Counted from the first letter of the stretch, positions 1 through 9,002 are shown. The stretch: DNA of 64,000 nucleotides from Rhodospirillales bacterium 70-18 (GCA_001899585.1 MKWE01000056.1:62001-126000); one strand, 5' to 3'. Numbers and translations: made by a program. Notes: generated from the sequence alone by a model not told the origin.

Positions 1-1
1 T

Positions 2-454
2 CGCGAGGACACCGACGTGCACACCGTCACCCTGTCCTACACCTTCTTCAACTCGAAGAACCCGGACGGCGCCACCGACATGGCCCGCTTCGACAACCGC
101 CCGCCCGACGCGGTGGCCGGCGAGAAGGTGTTCGCCACCGTCTGCGCCGCCTGCCACGGGCTGGACGCGGCCAAGGAGGGCCCGCCGCTGCGCACCGTGT
201 TCGGTCGCCGCGCCGGCAGCGCGCCGGGCTACCCGTATTCCGCCGCGCTGAAGGCCTCCGGGCTGACCTGGAACGCGGCCAGTCTGCAACGCTGGCTCGC
301 CTCGCCGCAGGCCGCCGTGCCGGGTGCGCAGATGCCCTATCACCTCGACGACGCGGTGCGCCGCGGCGACATCATCGCCTACCTGAAGTCCCTGGCGCCG
401 GACGCCCATGCCGAGGCTTCGCCGGCGACCGGAAAGCCGCCCGCCAAGCTGTAG
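2..454 (+). CDS. Cox11/CtaG-like C-terminus continuous with a class I cytochrome c domain (5' partial)
   Basis: The reading frame is open from the window edge. The first residues, read from base 2, contain VHTVTLSYTFF, which matches the usual C-terminal end of the cytochrome oxidase assembly protein Cox11/CtaG. With no stop codon the frame continues into a cytochrome c domain with the heme site CAACH and a likely axial Met in QMPY, ending in a lysine/proline-rich tail. An internal ATG at base 80 would give a cytochrome with no signal peptide, so it could not be exported for heme attachment; this favours a fused protein. Cox11 has one N-terminal membrane anchor and a periplasmic domain, so a C-terminal cytochrome would lie in the right compartment. 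The upstream part is outside the window. The cytochrome domain is certain; the fusion is an inference. Confidence 0.75.
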   Translation, partial: REDTDVHTVTLSYTFFNSKNPDGATDMARFDNRPPDAVAGEKVFATVCAACHGLDAAKEGPPLRTVFGRRAGSAPGYPYSAALKASGLTWNAASLQRWLASPQAAVPGAQMPYHLDDAVRRGDIIAYLKSLAPDAHAEASPATGKPPAKL

Positions 455-506
455 GGCGCCGCCGCGCCGGAGCAGGCAGACGCGGCGGCGCCGTCGCCAC
501 TCCCGC

Positions 507-1235
507 CTAGCGCTGGGCCGCCACCAGCAGGAACATCGGCCGGTCCCGCTCCACCGCCAGCGCTGGCCGGGCGGCGATCTGCGCGTCGGTCGGGCGCCAT
601 TCCTCCACATGCGTGAGGGTGAAGCCGCAGGCCAGCAGCAGGTTCAGCGTGGTGCCGATGGTGCGGTGCTGCTTCACCACCCCCTTGGCCAGCCAGTCGG
701 TGCTGCGCGGGCCTTCCTCCAGGTAGCGGTCGATCGGCCACACTCGCCGCCCCTCGGCATCCGCCACGAAGCCGGGCCGCGACGGCGCCATGTAGATCGG
801 GTGCTCCATCGAGAACACCAGCCGCCCGCCCGGCACCAGGGCGGCATGGATGCGCCGCAGCAGCCGCTCGAACGCCACGATGTAGTGGAAGGTCAGCGAG
901 GAATAGGCCAGGTCGAACGCCGCCTCGGGCAGCGCCACCTCCTCCAGGTTGGCCCGCGCGTAGCGGATCGCCGGGTCCTCGCCGGCCTGCCGCGCCCGCG
1001 CCAGCATGTTCTCTGACACGTCCAGCCCCAGCACCTCGGCCGCCCCCTGGGCACGCGCCCAGCGGCAGAACCAGCCGAAGCCGCAGCCGAGGTCCAGCAC
1101 CCGCCGCCCGGCGAGGCCCGGCAGCATCGCCCGCAGCGCCGGCCACTCGGCCGCCCCGTCCAGCCCCTCCACCGACCGGCCAAGCCTGCTGTAGCCGGCG
1201 AAGAAGGCGTCGTTGTCGTAGATGTTCTGTGTCAT
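507..1235 (-). CDS. Class I SAM-dependent methyltransferase
   Basis: A protein of about 242 residues with a Rossmann-type methyltransferase core. Motif I is VLDLGCGFGWF near residue 47, followed by the acidic strand end VLGLDVSENML and a post-core region FSMEHPIY. This pattern fits small-molecule methyltransferases of the UbiE/Methyltransf_11 type; the substrate cannot be told. I chose ATG 1235 because GGAG lies about 10 bases upstream; an in-frame GTG at 1244 sits too close to that site. About 60 bases upstream is a hairpin followed by TTTT, and before that a short reading frame with two Trp codons, so the gene may be controlled by attenuation. Confidence 0.85.
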   Translation of the reverse strand: MTQNIYDNDAFFAGYSRLGRSVEGLDGAAEWPALRAMLPGLAGRRVLDLGCGFGWFCRWARAQGAAEVLGLDVSENMLARARQAGEDPAIRYARANLEEVALPEAAFDLAYSSLTFHYIVAFERLLRRIHAALVPGGRLVFSMEHPIYMAPSRPGFVADAEGRRVWPIDRYLEEGPRSTDWLAKGVVKQHRTIGTTLNLLLACGFTLTHVEEWRPTDAQIAARPALAVERDRPMFLLVAAQR

Positions 1236-1293
1236 GTCATGCACGCTCCGTCAGGGATGAATATCGAACGGACGCGGGCCGTGGCATGGCCAT

Positions 1294-1323
1294 GAAAAGG
1301 CCCCGTCCGTTGCCGGCGGGGCC
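1294..1323 (-). terminator. Rho-independent terminator or attenuator hairpin
   Basis: On the minus strand GGCCCCGCCG, a GCAA tetraloop and CGG(A)CGGGGCC form a stem of about 10 base pairs with one bulged A, followed at once by TTTTC. It lies 9 bases after the stop of the short Trp-containing frame (1333-1425) and before the methyltransferase. It could simply end the acyl-CoA ligase transcript, or it could be the terminator arm of an attenuator. The six bases CGCCGG inside its 5' arm can pair instead with CCGGCG at 1343-1348. Confidence 0.65.
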
Positions 1324-1332
1324 AAGGAGTCG

Positions 1333-1425
1333 CTAGCGGCGACGCCGGATCAGCGCGCGCAGTTCTCCCACGTCCCACCAAGGGGGATGCGGGCGGGTCT
1401 GGCGACTATGAGGACGATCCTGCAC
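1333..1425 (-). CDS. Possible Trp-codon leader peptide (30 aa)
   Basis: A GTG-initiated frame of 30 codons whose second half reads PPWWDVGELRALIRRRR, then TAG. Two adjacent TGG codons lie at 1375-1380. The stop is followed after 9 bases by a GNRA-loop hairpin with a T run, the layout of amino-acid attenuators. Weak points: the start is GTG with a poor Shine-Dalgarno sequence, and an overlapping ATG frame of 25 codons also exists. No trp biosynthetic gene is in the window; the next gene downstream is a methyltransferase. This is a hypothesis, not a firm gene call. Confidence 0.35.
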   Translation of the reverse strand: MQDRPHSRQTRPHPPWWDVGELRALIRRRR

Positions 1426-1450
1426 ATGGCCGCAGCCTGCCGCGCCCCCG

Positions 1451-1530
1451 GCCGCCCCGTCAAGTGGCCGATCACGTCAGGTCGCCGCCCCGTCAAGCGG
1501 CCGATCACGTCAAGCCGCCGATCATGTCAG
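1451..1530. repeat. Short tandem repeat, 33-bp period
   Basis: A 29-bp block at 1451-1479 recurs at 1484-1512 with one mismatch, and a partial third copy runs to 1530 across the stop codon of the acyl-CoA ligase. Shared core: CCCCGTCAAGYGGCCGATCA. On the minus strand each unit carries TTGACG, resembling a -35 box. The repeats lie just upstream of the candidate leader peptide. Confidence 0.7.
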
Positions 1531-3242
1531 GCGGCGTGGCCGTCCAGCCGCGCGCCATGCGCCCGCACCACCAGGTGCCGCCGCACCTTCTGGGTCGCGG
1601 TCAGCAGCCCGTTGTCGATGGTGAAGGCCGGCACCACCGCATGGCGGCGGATGCGCTCGGTGACCGCCAGGCGCATGTTCACCGCACTGACGGCCGCGGC
1701 CACGGCGGTTTCGTCGCAGCCCTCCGCGGCCACCACCAGGGCGGACAGCCCGGCCTGCCCCTCGCCGGTCACCACCGCCTGGGCGATCGCCGGCTCGGCC
1801 AGCAGCATCCCCTCGATGCGCGCCGGCGAGATATTCTCCCCGCCCGAGAGCACGATCATGTCCTTCTTGCGGTCGGTGATGCGCAGGTAGCCGTCCGGGT
1901 CCAGCACGCCGATATCGCCGGTGTGCAGCCAGCCGTCGCGGATCACCGCCGCGGTCTCCTCCGGCCGGCCCCAGTAGCCGTCCATCACCAGATCGCCTTG
2001 CACCAGGATTTCGCCGTCCTCGGCGATGCGCAGCGCCACCCCCTCCAGCGGCGGGCCGACCGTCTCGATGCGGATGGCGTCCGGCGGGTTGGCGGCGATC
2101 ACCGGACCGGCCTCGGTCTGGCCATAGCCCTGCAGCAGCTTGATGCCGAGCGCGAGGTAGAACCGCCCCACCTCCGGCTCCAGCCGCGCGCCGCCCGAAA
2201 TCGCCGCCCGCAGCCGCCCGCCGAAGCGCGCGCGCACCTTGTGCCGCACCAGCCGCTCCAGCAGCGGGTCCAGCACCCGGTCCAGCAGCGACAGCCGCCC
2301 GCCGGCCGCCCGCCGCGTGCCGATGTCCAGCGCCCGGGCGAACAGCGCCCGCTTCCAGCCCGGCTCGCGCGCCACCTGGGCCAGGATGCGGCCGCGGATC
2401 ACCTCCAGCACGCGCGGCACCATGGTCATGATCGTCGGGCGCACCGCCAGGATGTCGGCGGCCAGGTGCTCCACGCCGCGCGAATACACCACCTCGGCGC
2501 CCACGCTCAGCATGAAGAACTGCCCGGCGGTATGCTCGAAGCTGTGCGACAGCGGCAGGTAGGACAGGTAGGTCTCGTGCCGCGGCCCGGTCCCGCCATC
2601 CTCCCGCCACAGCCGCTGCAACAGCCGGAAGGCGCCGGCGCAGTTGGACAGGATGGCGCGGTGCGGCAGCATCACCCCCTTGGGCGCGCCGCCGGTGCCG
2701 GAGGTGTAGATCAGGCAGGCCAGCGCGCCGGGCGGGATCAGCGCCGCCTCGGCGGCGATGTCGTCGGGCGGCGCGTCCTCGCCGGCCAGCACGGCGAAGC
2801 GGATGCCGGGCACGCCGGGGGCGGCGAAATCCTCCATCGTCACCAGCAGCCGCAGCGGCCCGGCCTGCGCCACCTTGGCCGCCAGCGCGGCGGTGGAGAC
2901 GATCGCCACCCGCGCGCCGCTGTCGCGCAGCACATGCGCGTGGTCGTCCACCGTGTTGGTGGTGTAGGCCGGCACCGGCACGGCGCGGATGGCCAGCAGC
3001 GCGGTCTCGGCGATCGGGTATTCCGGCCGGTTCTCCGAGACGATCAGCACCCGGTCGCCGGCCGCCACCCCGGCCGCGCGCAGCCGGCGGGCCACGCTGG
3101 CGGTCTGGCGGGCGAATTCCGCCCAGGTGATGCCCTGCCACGCGCCCTGCCGGAAGGCCCGCAGCATCGGCCGCTGCGGCCAGGCGCGGGCGCACTCGAA
3201 CATCATGGCGGCCAGGTTCGGCCATGTCGGATAGGCGTCCAT
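1527..3242 (-). CDS. Long-chain fatty acid-CoA ligase family (AMP-forming)
   Basis: 571 residues with every hallmark of the ANL adenylating superfamily. The P-loop-like motif is LIYTSGTGGAPKGVML (about residue 177), then GYGQTEAGP (near 370), LHTGDIG and ITDRKKDMIVLSGGENISP, whose C-terminal lysine region takes part in thioester formation. The order and length resemble the FadD15/long-chain acyl-CoA synthetase group, which activates fatty acids to acyl-CoA through acyl-AMP. The protein looks cytoplasmic or peripheral; no signal peptide or membrane segment is seen. It is transcribed divergently from the oligoendopeptidase gene, about 90 bases away. The exact chain length cannot be read from sequence. 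Confidence 0.9.
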   Translation of the reverse strand: MDAYPTWPNLAAMMFECARAWPQRPMLRAFRQGAWQGITWAEFARQTASVARRLRAAGVAAGDRVLIVSENRPEYPIAETALLAIRAVPVPAYTTNTVDDHAHVLRDSGARVAIVSTAALAAKVAQAGPLRLLVTMEDFAAPGVPGIRFAVLAGEDAPPDDIAAEAALIPPGALACLIYTSGTGGAPKGVMLPHRAILSNCAGAFRLLQRLWREDGGTGPRHETYLSYLPLSHSFEHTAGQFFMLSVGAEVVYSRGVEHLAADILAVRPTIMTMVPRVLEVIRGRILAQVAREPGWKRALFARALDIGTRRAAGGRLSLLDRVLDPLLERLVRHKVRARFGGRLRAAISGGARLEPEVGRFYLALGIKLLQGYGQTEAGPVIAANPPDAIRIETVGPPLEGVALRIAEDGEILVQGDLVMDGYWGRPEETAAVIRDGWLHTGDIGVLDPDGYLRITDRKKDMIVLSGGENISPARIEGMLLAEPAIAQAVVTGEGQAGLSALVVAAEGCDETAVAAAVSAVNMRLAVTERIRRHAVVPAFTIDNGLLTATQKVRRHLVVRAHGARLDGHAA

Positions 3243-3331
3243 CGGTCCTCCCGGCTGCCTCGCCCCTTTGCCGTTTCTCCCGCATAACCTACATGCACGC
3301 GCACGACCAGCAGGACAGGACGAACTCCACC

Positions 3332-5137
3332 ATGCCCGACGGACAGGCCGCCGCCGATCTCCCCACCTGGGACCTCGCCGACCTCTACCCCGCGCCCGAC
3401 AGCCCGGAACTGGCCGCCGACCTCGACCGGGCGGAGGCGGAGGCGGCCGCCTTCTCGCACACCCAGGCCGGCAAGCTCGGCGGCCTGTCCGGCCGCGCCC
3501 TGGCCGCGGCCATCGCGGAATACCAGCGGATCGAGGAAATTCTCGGCCGCGTGATGTCCTACGCCCAGTTGCTGTTCAGCGGCGATTCGACCGACCCGGC
3601 GATCGGCCGCTTCTACCAGTCGATGACCGAGCGGGTGACGGCGATCTCCAGCCACCTGATCTTCTTCTCGCTGGAGCTGAACCGGCTGGACGAGTCGGTG
3701 CTGGAGGCGCGGCTGGCCGAGGCCGCGCCGCCCGGCCAGGGCCTGGCTGCCTGGCGCCCCTGGCTGCGCGACCTGCGCGTGTTCCGCCCGCACCAGCTTT
3801 CCGACGAGCTGGAGAAGCTGCTGCACGAAAAGGAGGTCACCGGCCGCTCCGCCTGGTCGCGCCTGTTCGACGAGACCATCGCCGGCCTGCGCGTGCCGCT
3901 GGCCGGCCCGGGCGGCGTCGAGGAACTGACCGTCTCGGCGGTGCTGAACAAGCTGTCCGACCGCGACCGCGCGGTGCGCGAGGCCGCCGGCCGGGCGATC
4001 GGCGAGGTGTTCGGCAAGAACGCGCGGCTGTTCGCGCTGATCACCAACACGCTCGCCAAGGACAAGGAGATCATCGACACCTGGCGGCACTTCGACCGCC
4101 CGGCCAGCTACCGCAACCGCGCCAACATGGTCGAGGATACGGTGGTGGACGCGCTGGTGGCCGCCGTCTCGGCCGATTACGGCCGGCTGTCGCACCGCTA
4201 CTACACGATGAAGGCGAAGTGGCTCGGCCTGGAGAAGCTGCAGCACTGGGACCGCAACGCCCCGCTGCCCGGCGACGACGACCGCGAGATTCCGTGGACG
4301 GAGGCGAAGTCGCGCGTGCTTCGCGCCTATGGGGCCTTTTCGCCGGAACTGGCCGAGATCGGCGGCCGCTTCTTCGACCGGCCGTGGATCGACGCGGCGC
4401 TGCGCCCCGGCAAGGCCGGCGGCGCCTTCGCCCACCCCACCGTGCCCGGCGCGCACCCCTATCTGCTGCTCAACTACCACGGCCGCACCCGCGACGTGAT
4501 GACGCTGGCGCACGAGCTTGGCCACGGCGTGCACCAGGTGCTGGCGGCCAGCCAGGGCTACCTGCAGGCGAGCACGCCGCTGACGCTGGCCGAGACCGCC
4601 AGCGTGTTCGGCGAGATGCTGACCTTCCGTGCCCTGCTGGACGCCGAGACCGACCCGGCGCGCCGGCGCATCATGCTAGCCGGCAAGGTAGAGGACATGC
4701 TGAACACGGTGGTCCGCCAGATCGCCTTCTACCAGTTCGAGGCCCTGCTGCATGACGAACGGCGCGGCGGCGAGGTGGTGGCCGACCGGATCGGCGAGAT
4801 CTGGATGCAGGTGCAGAAGGCGAGCCTGGGACCGGCATTCGAATTCACGCCGGACTACAAGGTGTTCTGGGCCTATGTGCCGCACTTCATTCACTCGCCG
4901 TTCTATGTCTATGCCTATGCCTTCGGCGACTGCCTGGTGAATGCGCTGTATTCGGTCTACCAGTCCGGCCATCCGGGCTTCCAGGCCAAGTACCTCGACA
5001 TGCTGCGCGCCGGCGGCACCAAGCGGCACAAGGAGCTGCTCGCCCCGTTCGGCCTGGACGCCTCGGAGCCGGCGTTCTGGACGCGCGGGCTGGACGTGAT
5101 CTCTGGCTTCATCGACGAACTGGAAAAGGTCGCCTGA
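3332..5137 (+). CDS. pepF: Oligoendopeptidase F (M3 metallopeptidase)
   Basis: 601 residues. The zinc site HELGH lies at about residues 394-398, with the downstream Glu in LAETASVFGE completing the M3 triad. The N-terminal helical region (TWDLADLYP) is typical of PepF. The enzyme cuts short peptides in the cytoplasm. ATG 3332 is used because the family normally starts just before this region; an upstream in-frame ATG at 3293 would add 13 residues with no conservation signal. The stop TGA overlaps the ATG of the AarF-like gene by one base (TGATG), implying translational coupling. Confidence 0.92.
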   Translation: MPDGQAAADLPTWDLADLYPAPDSPELAADLDRAEAEAAAFSHTQAGKLGGLSGRALAAAIAEYQRIEEILGRVMSYAQLLFSGDSTDPAIGRFYQSMTERVTAISSHLIFFSLELNRLDESVLEARLAEAAPPGQGLAAWRPWLRDLRVFRPHQLSDELEKLLHEKEVTGRSAWSRLFDETIAGLRVPLAGPGGVEELTVSAVLNKLSDRDRAVREAAGRAIGEVFGKNARLFALITNTLAKDKEIIDTWRHFDRPASYRNRANMVEDTVVDALVAAVSADYGRLSHRYYTMKAKWLGLEKLQHWDRNAPLPGDDDREIPWTEAKSRVLRAYGAFSPELAEIGGRFFDRPWIDAALRPGKAGGAFAHPTVPGAHPYLLLNYHGRTRDVMTLAHELGHGVHQVLAASQGYLQASTPLTLAETASVFGEMLTFRALLDAETDPARRRIMLAGKVEDMLNTVVRQIAFYQFEALLHDERRGGEVVADRIGEIWMQVQKASLGPAFEFTPDYKVFWAYVPHFIHSPFYVYAYAFGDCLVNALYSVYQSGHPGFQAKYLDMLRAGGTKRHKELLAPFGLDASEPAFWTRGLDVISGFIDELEKVA

Positions 5138-6492
5138 TGGCCGAATCCGAGGACAAATCCTCCCTTTTCGGCGAGTTGCGCCGCTTCGCCCGCACCTCCG
5201 GCGCGGTCGGCGGCATCGCCGCGAGGGTGGTGGGGGAGCGGGCCTTCGGCATCAAGACCAACCGGGCCGGCCATGCCGAGGACCTCAAGACCATCCTCGG
5301 CGGGCTGAAGGGCCCGATGATGAAGGTGGCGCAGTTCCTCTCCACCGTGCCGGACGCGCTGCCGGCGGAATACGCCGCCGAGCTGGCGCAGCTGCAGGCC
5401 AACGCCCCGGCGATGGGGGCCGCCTTCGTGCGCCGGCGCATGCAGGGCGAGCTGGGGCCGGACTGGCGGTCCCGCTTCGCCGAATTCGACGTGGAGGCCG
5501 CCGCCGCCGCCTCGCTGGGCCAGGTGCACCGCGCCACATTGCCGGACGGCACGCTGGTCGCCTGCAAGCTACAGTACCCGGACATGACCAGCACGGTGGA
5601 GGCCGATCTGCGCCAGCTCAAGCTGGCCATGGCGATCTACCACCGCATGGACAACGCCATCCAGCACGACGACATCTACGCCGAGCTGGTCGAGCGGCTG
5701 CGCGAGGAGCTCGACTACGTGCGCGAGGCCGCGCAGATGCGGCTGTACGGCCTGATGCTGGCCGACCGGCCGGAGGTGCACGTGCCGGTGCCGGTGGAGG
5801 CGCTGAGCACCCGCCGGCTGCTGACCATGACCTGGCTGGAGGGCCGCCCGCTGATGCGCCGGCTGGAGGAGGCCCCCCCGCAGGACGAGCGCAACGCCAT
5901 CGCCCGCGCGCTGTTCCACGCTTGGTACGTGCCGTTCTACCGCTTCGGGGTGATCCACGGCGACCCGCATCTGGGCAATTACCAGGTCTGCCCCGACGGC
6001 AGCCTCAATCTGCTGGATTTCGGCGCCATCCGGGTGTTCGGGGCGAAATTCGTCCGCGGCGTGATCGACCTCTACGAGGCGGTGCGCGACGACAACGAGG
6101 AGCAGGCCCACCACGCCTACAGCACCTGGGGCTTCACCGGGCTGACCCGCGAGAAGATGGCGGTGCTGAACGACTGGGCGCGCTTCCTGTACGAGCCGCT
6201 GACCCAGGACCGGGTGCGCCGCATCCAGGAGGACGACGACCCCCAGTTCGGCCGCGCGGTGGCCGAGCGGGTGCATGCCGGCCTCAAGCGCACCGGCGGC
6301 GTGCGCCCGCCGCGCGAGTTCGTGCTGATGGACCGCAGCGCGATCGGCCTGGGCAGCGTGTTCCTGCGCCTGGGGGCGGAACTGAACTGGCACCGGCTGT
6401 TCAACGAGTTGATCGCCGATTTCGACGCCGATACCCTGGCCGCGCGCCAGGCGGCGGCGCTGGCCGAGGCACGGGTGCCGCCCACGCTATAA
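5137..6492 (+). CDS. AarF/ABC1/UbiB family atypical kinase-like protein
   Basis: 451 residues with the ABC1/ADCK signature. An N-terminal KVAQFLS stretch stands where the family has KxGQ. An Ala-rich nucleotide loop (AAAAASLGQVHRA) follows, then a catalytic-loop-like HGDPHLGN at about residue 274 and a metal-binding DFG at about 294. Members support ubiquinone biosynthesis or membrane lipid handling and may act as ATPases rather than protein kinases. The Gly to Ala change in the first motif keeps the Lys and Gln. No membrane segment is evident at the C-terminus. The start overlaps the pepF stop. Confidence 0.88.
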   Translation: MAESEDKSSLFGELRRFARTSGAVGGIAARVVGERAFGIKTNRAGHAEDLKTILGGLKGPMMKVAQFLSTVPDALPAEYAAELAQLQANAPAMGAAFVRRRMQGELGPDWRSRFAEFDVEAAAAASLGQVHRATLPDGTLVACKLQYPDMTSTVEADLRQLKLAMAIYHRMDNAIQHDDIYAELVERLREELDYVREAAQMRLYGLMLADRPEVHVPVPVEALSTRRLLTMTWLEGRPLMRRLEEAPPQDERNAIARALFHAWYVPFYRFGVIHGDPHLGNYQVCPDGSLNLLDFGAIRVFGAKFVRGVIDLYEAVRDDNEEQAHHAYSTWGFTGLTREKMAVLNDWARFLYEPLTQDRVRRIQEDDDPQFGRAVAERVHAGLKRTGGVRPPREFVLMDRSAIGLGSVFLRLGAELNWHRLFNELIADFDADTLAARQAAALAEARVPPTL

Positions 6493-6516
6493 TCAGCCTA
6501 GCCAGGGGGATCGCCG

Positions 6517-7713
6517 ATGCTCGAGTCGCTGCGCAGCGGCGCCTGGCTGACCCGGCCGCGCATCCGCGCCTACGCGGTGCTGTGCTGCCTCGCCTACCTG
6601 GCGGTGATCGTGTTCGCCTTCGCCACTGCCCACGGCGATGTCGACGAGGCCGGCCGCCCGCTCGGCACCGATTTCAGCGAGGTGTGGGTGGCGGGGCGGA
6701 CGGTGCTGGCAGGCCACCCGGCGCTGCCGTACGACCCGGCGGCGCACGCGGCGGCGCAGCATGCCGTTTTTGGGCCTGATTCGCCGTTTTTTGGCTGGCA
6801 TTACCCGCCTTATTTCCTCCTTTTGGCGGCTTTTTTCGCGCTGCTGCCCTATCTGCCGGCGCTGGCGGTGTGGCAGGGGGTGACGCTGGCGCTGTACCTG
6901 CGGGTGGTCTGGCGGATCGTGCCGGACCGGCTGGCGGTGCTGGCGGGGCTGGCGTTTCCGGCGGTGTATGTGAATCTCGGCCACGGCCATAACGGCTTCC
7001 TGAGCGCCGCCCTGCTCGGCGGCGGGCTGCTGGCGCTGGAGCGGCGGCCGGTGCTGGCCGGGGTGCTGTTCGGCCTGCTGGCCTACAAGCCGCAATTCGG
7101 CGTGGTGCTGCCGGTGGCGCTGCTCGCCGGGCTGTACTGGCGGGCCATCATCGCCGCGGCGGCCACGGTGGCGGCGATGACGCTGGCCACCCTGGCGGCG
7201 TTCGGCCCGGCCACCTGGCTGGCCTTCCGCGACAGCCTGGCGTTCACCCGCACGGTGGTGCTGGAGCAGGGCAGCACCGGCTGGGAGAAGATCCAGAGCG
7301 CGTTTTCCGCCGTGCGCATGTGGGGCGGCGGCATCGGGGCTGCCTATGCGGTGCAGACGGCGGTGACGCTGCTGGTGCTGGCCGGGCTCGCCTGGCTGTG
7401 GGCGCGCCGGGGTGCCGACTGGCGGCTGCGCGCCGCCGCTGTGCTGCCGGCGGCCCTGCTGACCACGCCCTATTGCCTGGATTACGACATGATGCTGCTG
7501 GGTCCGGCGCTGGCGTTGCTGGTGGCGCACGGGCTGGCGCGCGGCTTCGCGCCGTGGGAGCGGACCGTGCTGGCCGCCGTCTGGTGCGCGCCGCTGCTGG
7601 CCCGGATGGTGGCGGCGGTCACCCTGGTGCCGCTGGGCCTGCTGTCGATGCTGGCGCTGTTCGGGCTGGTGCTGGCGCGCGCCGGGGGCGATGCCCGCGC
7701 GGCGGCGGCCTGA
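6517..7713 (+). CDS. Glycosyltransferase family 87 (DUF2029) integral membrane protein
   Basis: 398 residues and about ten hydrophobic segments. The acidic first periplasmic loop GTDFSEVWVAG and a downstream HYPPYF motif match the GT87 family of polyprenyl-phosphate-sugar-dependent mannosyl/arabinosyl-type transferases. Acceptor and sugar are unknown, and no other glycan genes adjoin it. The gene starts 24 bases after the AarF-like gene with a purine-rich AGGGGG site, so it may be co-transcribed. A stretch at about 6763-6845 uses TTT for Phe repeatedly and is clearly T-richer than the rest of the window. Confidence 0.82.
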   Translation: MLESLRSGAWLTRPRIRAYAVLCCLAYLAVIVFAFATAHGDVDEAGRPLGTDFSEVWVAGRTVLAGHPALPYDPAAHAAAQHAVFGPDSPFFGWHYPPYFLLLAAFFALLPYLPALAVWQGVTLALYLRVVWRIVPDRLAVLAGLAFPAVYVNLGHGHNGFLSAALLGGGLLALERRPVLAGVLFGLLAYKPQFGVVLPVALLAGLYWRAIIAAAATVAAMTLATLAAFGPATWLAFRDSLAFTRTVVLEQGSTGWEKIQSAFSAVRMWGGGIGAAYAVQTAVTLLVLAGLAWLWARRGADWRLRAAAVLPAALLTTPYCLDYDMMLLGPALALLVAHGLARGFAPWERTVLAAVWCAPLLARMVAAVTLVPLGLLSMLALFGLVLARAGGDARAAAA

Positions 7714-7831
7714 CCCCTTGCGCGCGCCCTCTTGCGCCCTGCCCCCTTGCGCCGGGCCCGCCGGGGCGGGCATATGGAGCCTCGCATAAGCCTGTGTTCG
7801 CGCTGCCCCGGAGCCACGGAAGGATGATCGG

Positions 7832-8971
7832 ATGCGCCTAGCGGTGCTCAAGGAACGGCGTGCGTTTGAAACCCGCGTCGCCGCCACGCCTGACACGGTG
7901 AAGAAGCTGATCGCGCTCGGCCTGACCGTGGCCATCGAGACCGGGGCCGGGCTGGCGTCGGCCGTGTCGGACGCCGAATACCAGGCAGCCGGCGCCGAGA
8001 TCTGCCCCGACCCGGCCGCCACGCTGGCGGGTGCCGGGGTGGTGTTCGCGGTGCAGGCGCCGGAGCCGGCCGAACTGGCGCTGATTCCGCGCGGCGCCCT
8101 GCTGGTGTGCATCGCCGGGGCCTTCGGCGACGCCGCCCTGGTGCCGGCGCTGGCCGCCGGGGGCATCGACTGCGTGGCCATGGAGATGCTGCCCCGCATC
8201 ACCCGCGCACAGTCGATGGACGTGCTGTCCAGCCAGGCCAACCTGGCCGGCTATCGCGGCGTGATCGAGTCGGCCGGCGCCTTCGAGCGTGGCTTCCCGA
8301 TGATGATGACCGCCGCCGGCACCGTGCCGCCGGCCCGCGTGTTCGTGATCGGCGCCGGCGTGGCCGGGCTGCAGGCCATCGCCACCGCCCGCCGCCTGGG
8401 CGCCATCGTCTCGGCGACCGACGTGCGCCCCGCCGCCAAGGAGGAGATCAAGTCCCTCGGCGCCACCTTCGTGGGCGTGGAGGACGAGGAGACGGCGGCG
8501 CAGACCGGCGCCTATGCCAAGGAACTCTCCGACGCCTTCCGCCGCAAGCAGGCCGAACTGATGGCCACCACCATCGCCAAGAACGACATCGTCGTCACCA
8601 CCGCGCTGGTAATGGGCCGCCGCGCCCCGGTGATCGTGACCGCCGAGATGGCCAACGCGATGAAGCCCGGCAGCGTGATCGTCGACCTCGCCTCCGACGC
8701 CGGCGGCAACTGCGCGCTGACCGTGCCGGGGGAGAGCATCGTGACGCCGGGCGGCGTGAAGGTGCTGGGCTGGCGCAACTGGCCCGGCCGCATCGCGGTG
8801 GCCGCCAGCAGCCTGTACGCGCGCAACCTGATGACCTTCCTGACCAGCTTCTGGGACAAGGAGGCCAAGGCGCCGAAGCTGCCGGACAGCGACGACATCA
8901 TCAAGGGCACGCTGCTGACCCGCGGCGGCGCCGTGGTGCACCCGCAGTTCCAGCCCAGCCAGGCCGCCTGA
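7832..8971 (+). CDS. pntAA: NAD(P) transhydrogenase subunit alpha part 1
   Basis: 379 residues forming the NAD(H)-binding domain I of the proton-translocating transhydrogenase. It starts with the typical [20 protein letters not shown]. The nucleotide-binding [22 protein letters not shown] lies near residue 170, and the mobile-loop region [10 protein letters not shown] near the C-terminus. The enzyme moves hydride between NADH and NADP+ using the proton gradient. The alpha subunit is split into two genes, as in Rhodospirillum rubrum. It is followed after 31 bases by pntAB. Confidence 0.97.
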   Translation: MRLAVLKERRAFETRVAATPDTVKKLIALGLTVAIETGAGLASAVSDAEYQAAGAEICPDPAATLAGAGVVFAVQAPEPAELALIPRGALLVCIAGAFGDAALVPALAAGGIDCVAMEMLPRITRAQSMDVLSSQANLAGYRGVIESAGAFERGFPMMMTAAGTVPPARVFVIGAGVAGLQAIATARRLGAIVSATDVRPAAKEEIKSLGATFVGVEDEETAAQTGAYAKELSDAFRRKQAELMATTIAKNDIVVTTALVMGRRAPVIVTAEMANAMKPGSVIVDLASDAGGNCALTVPGESIVTPGGVKVLGWRNWPGRIAVAASSLYARNLMTFLTSFWDKEAKAPKLPDSDDIIKGTLLTRGGAVVHPQFQPSQAA

Positions 8972-9002
8972 GCCCCCGACGCCAGAGACGGAGAGATACG
9001 GC

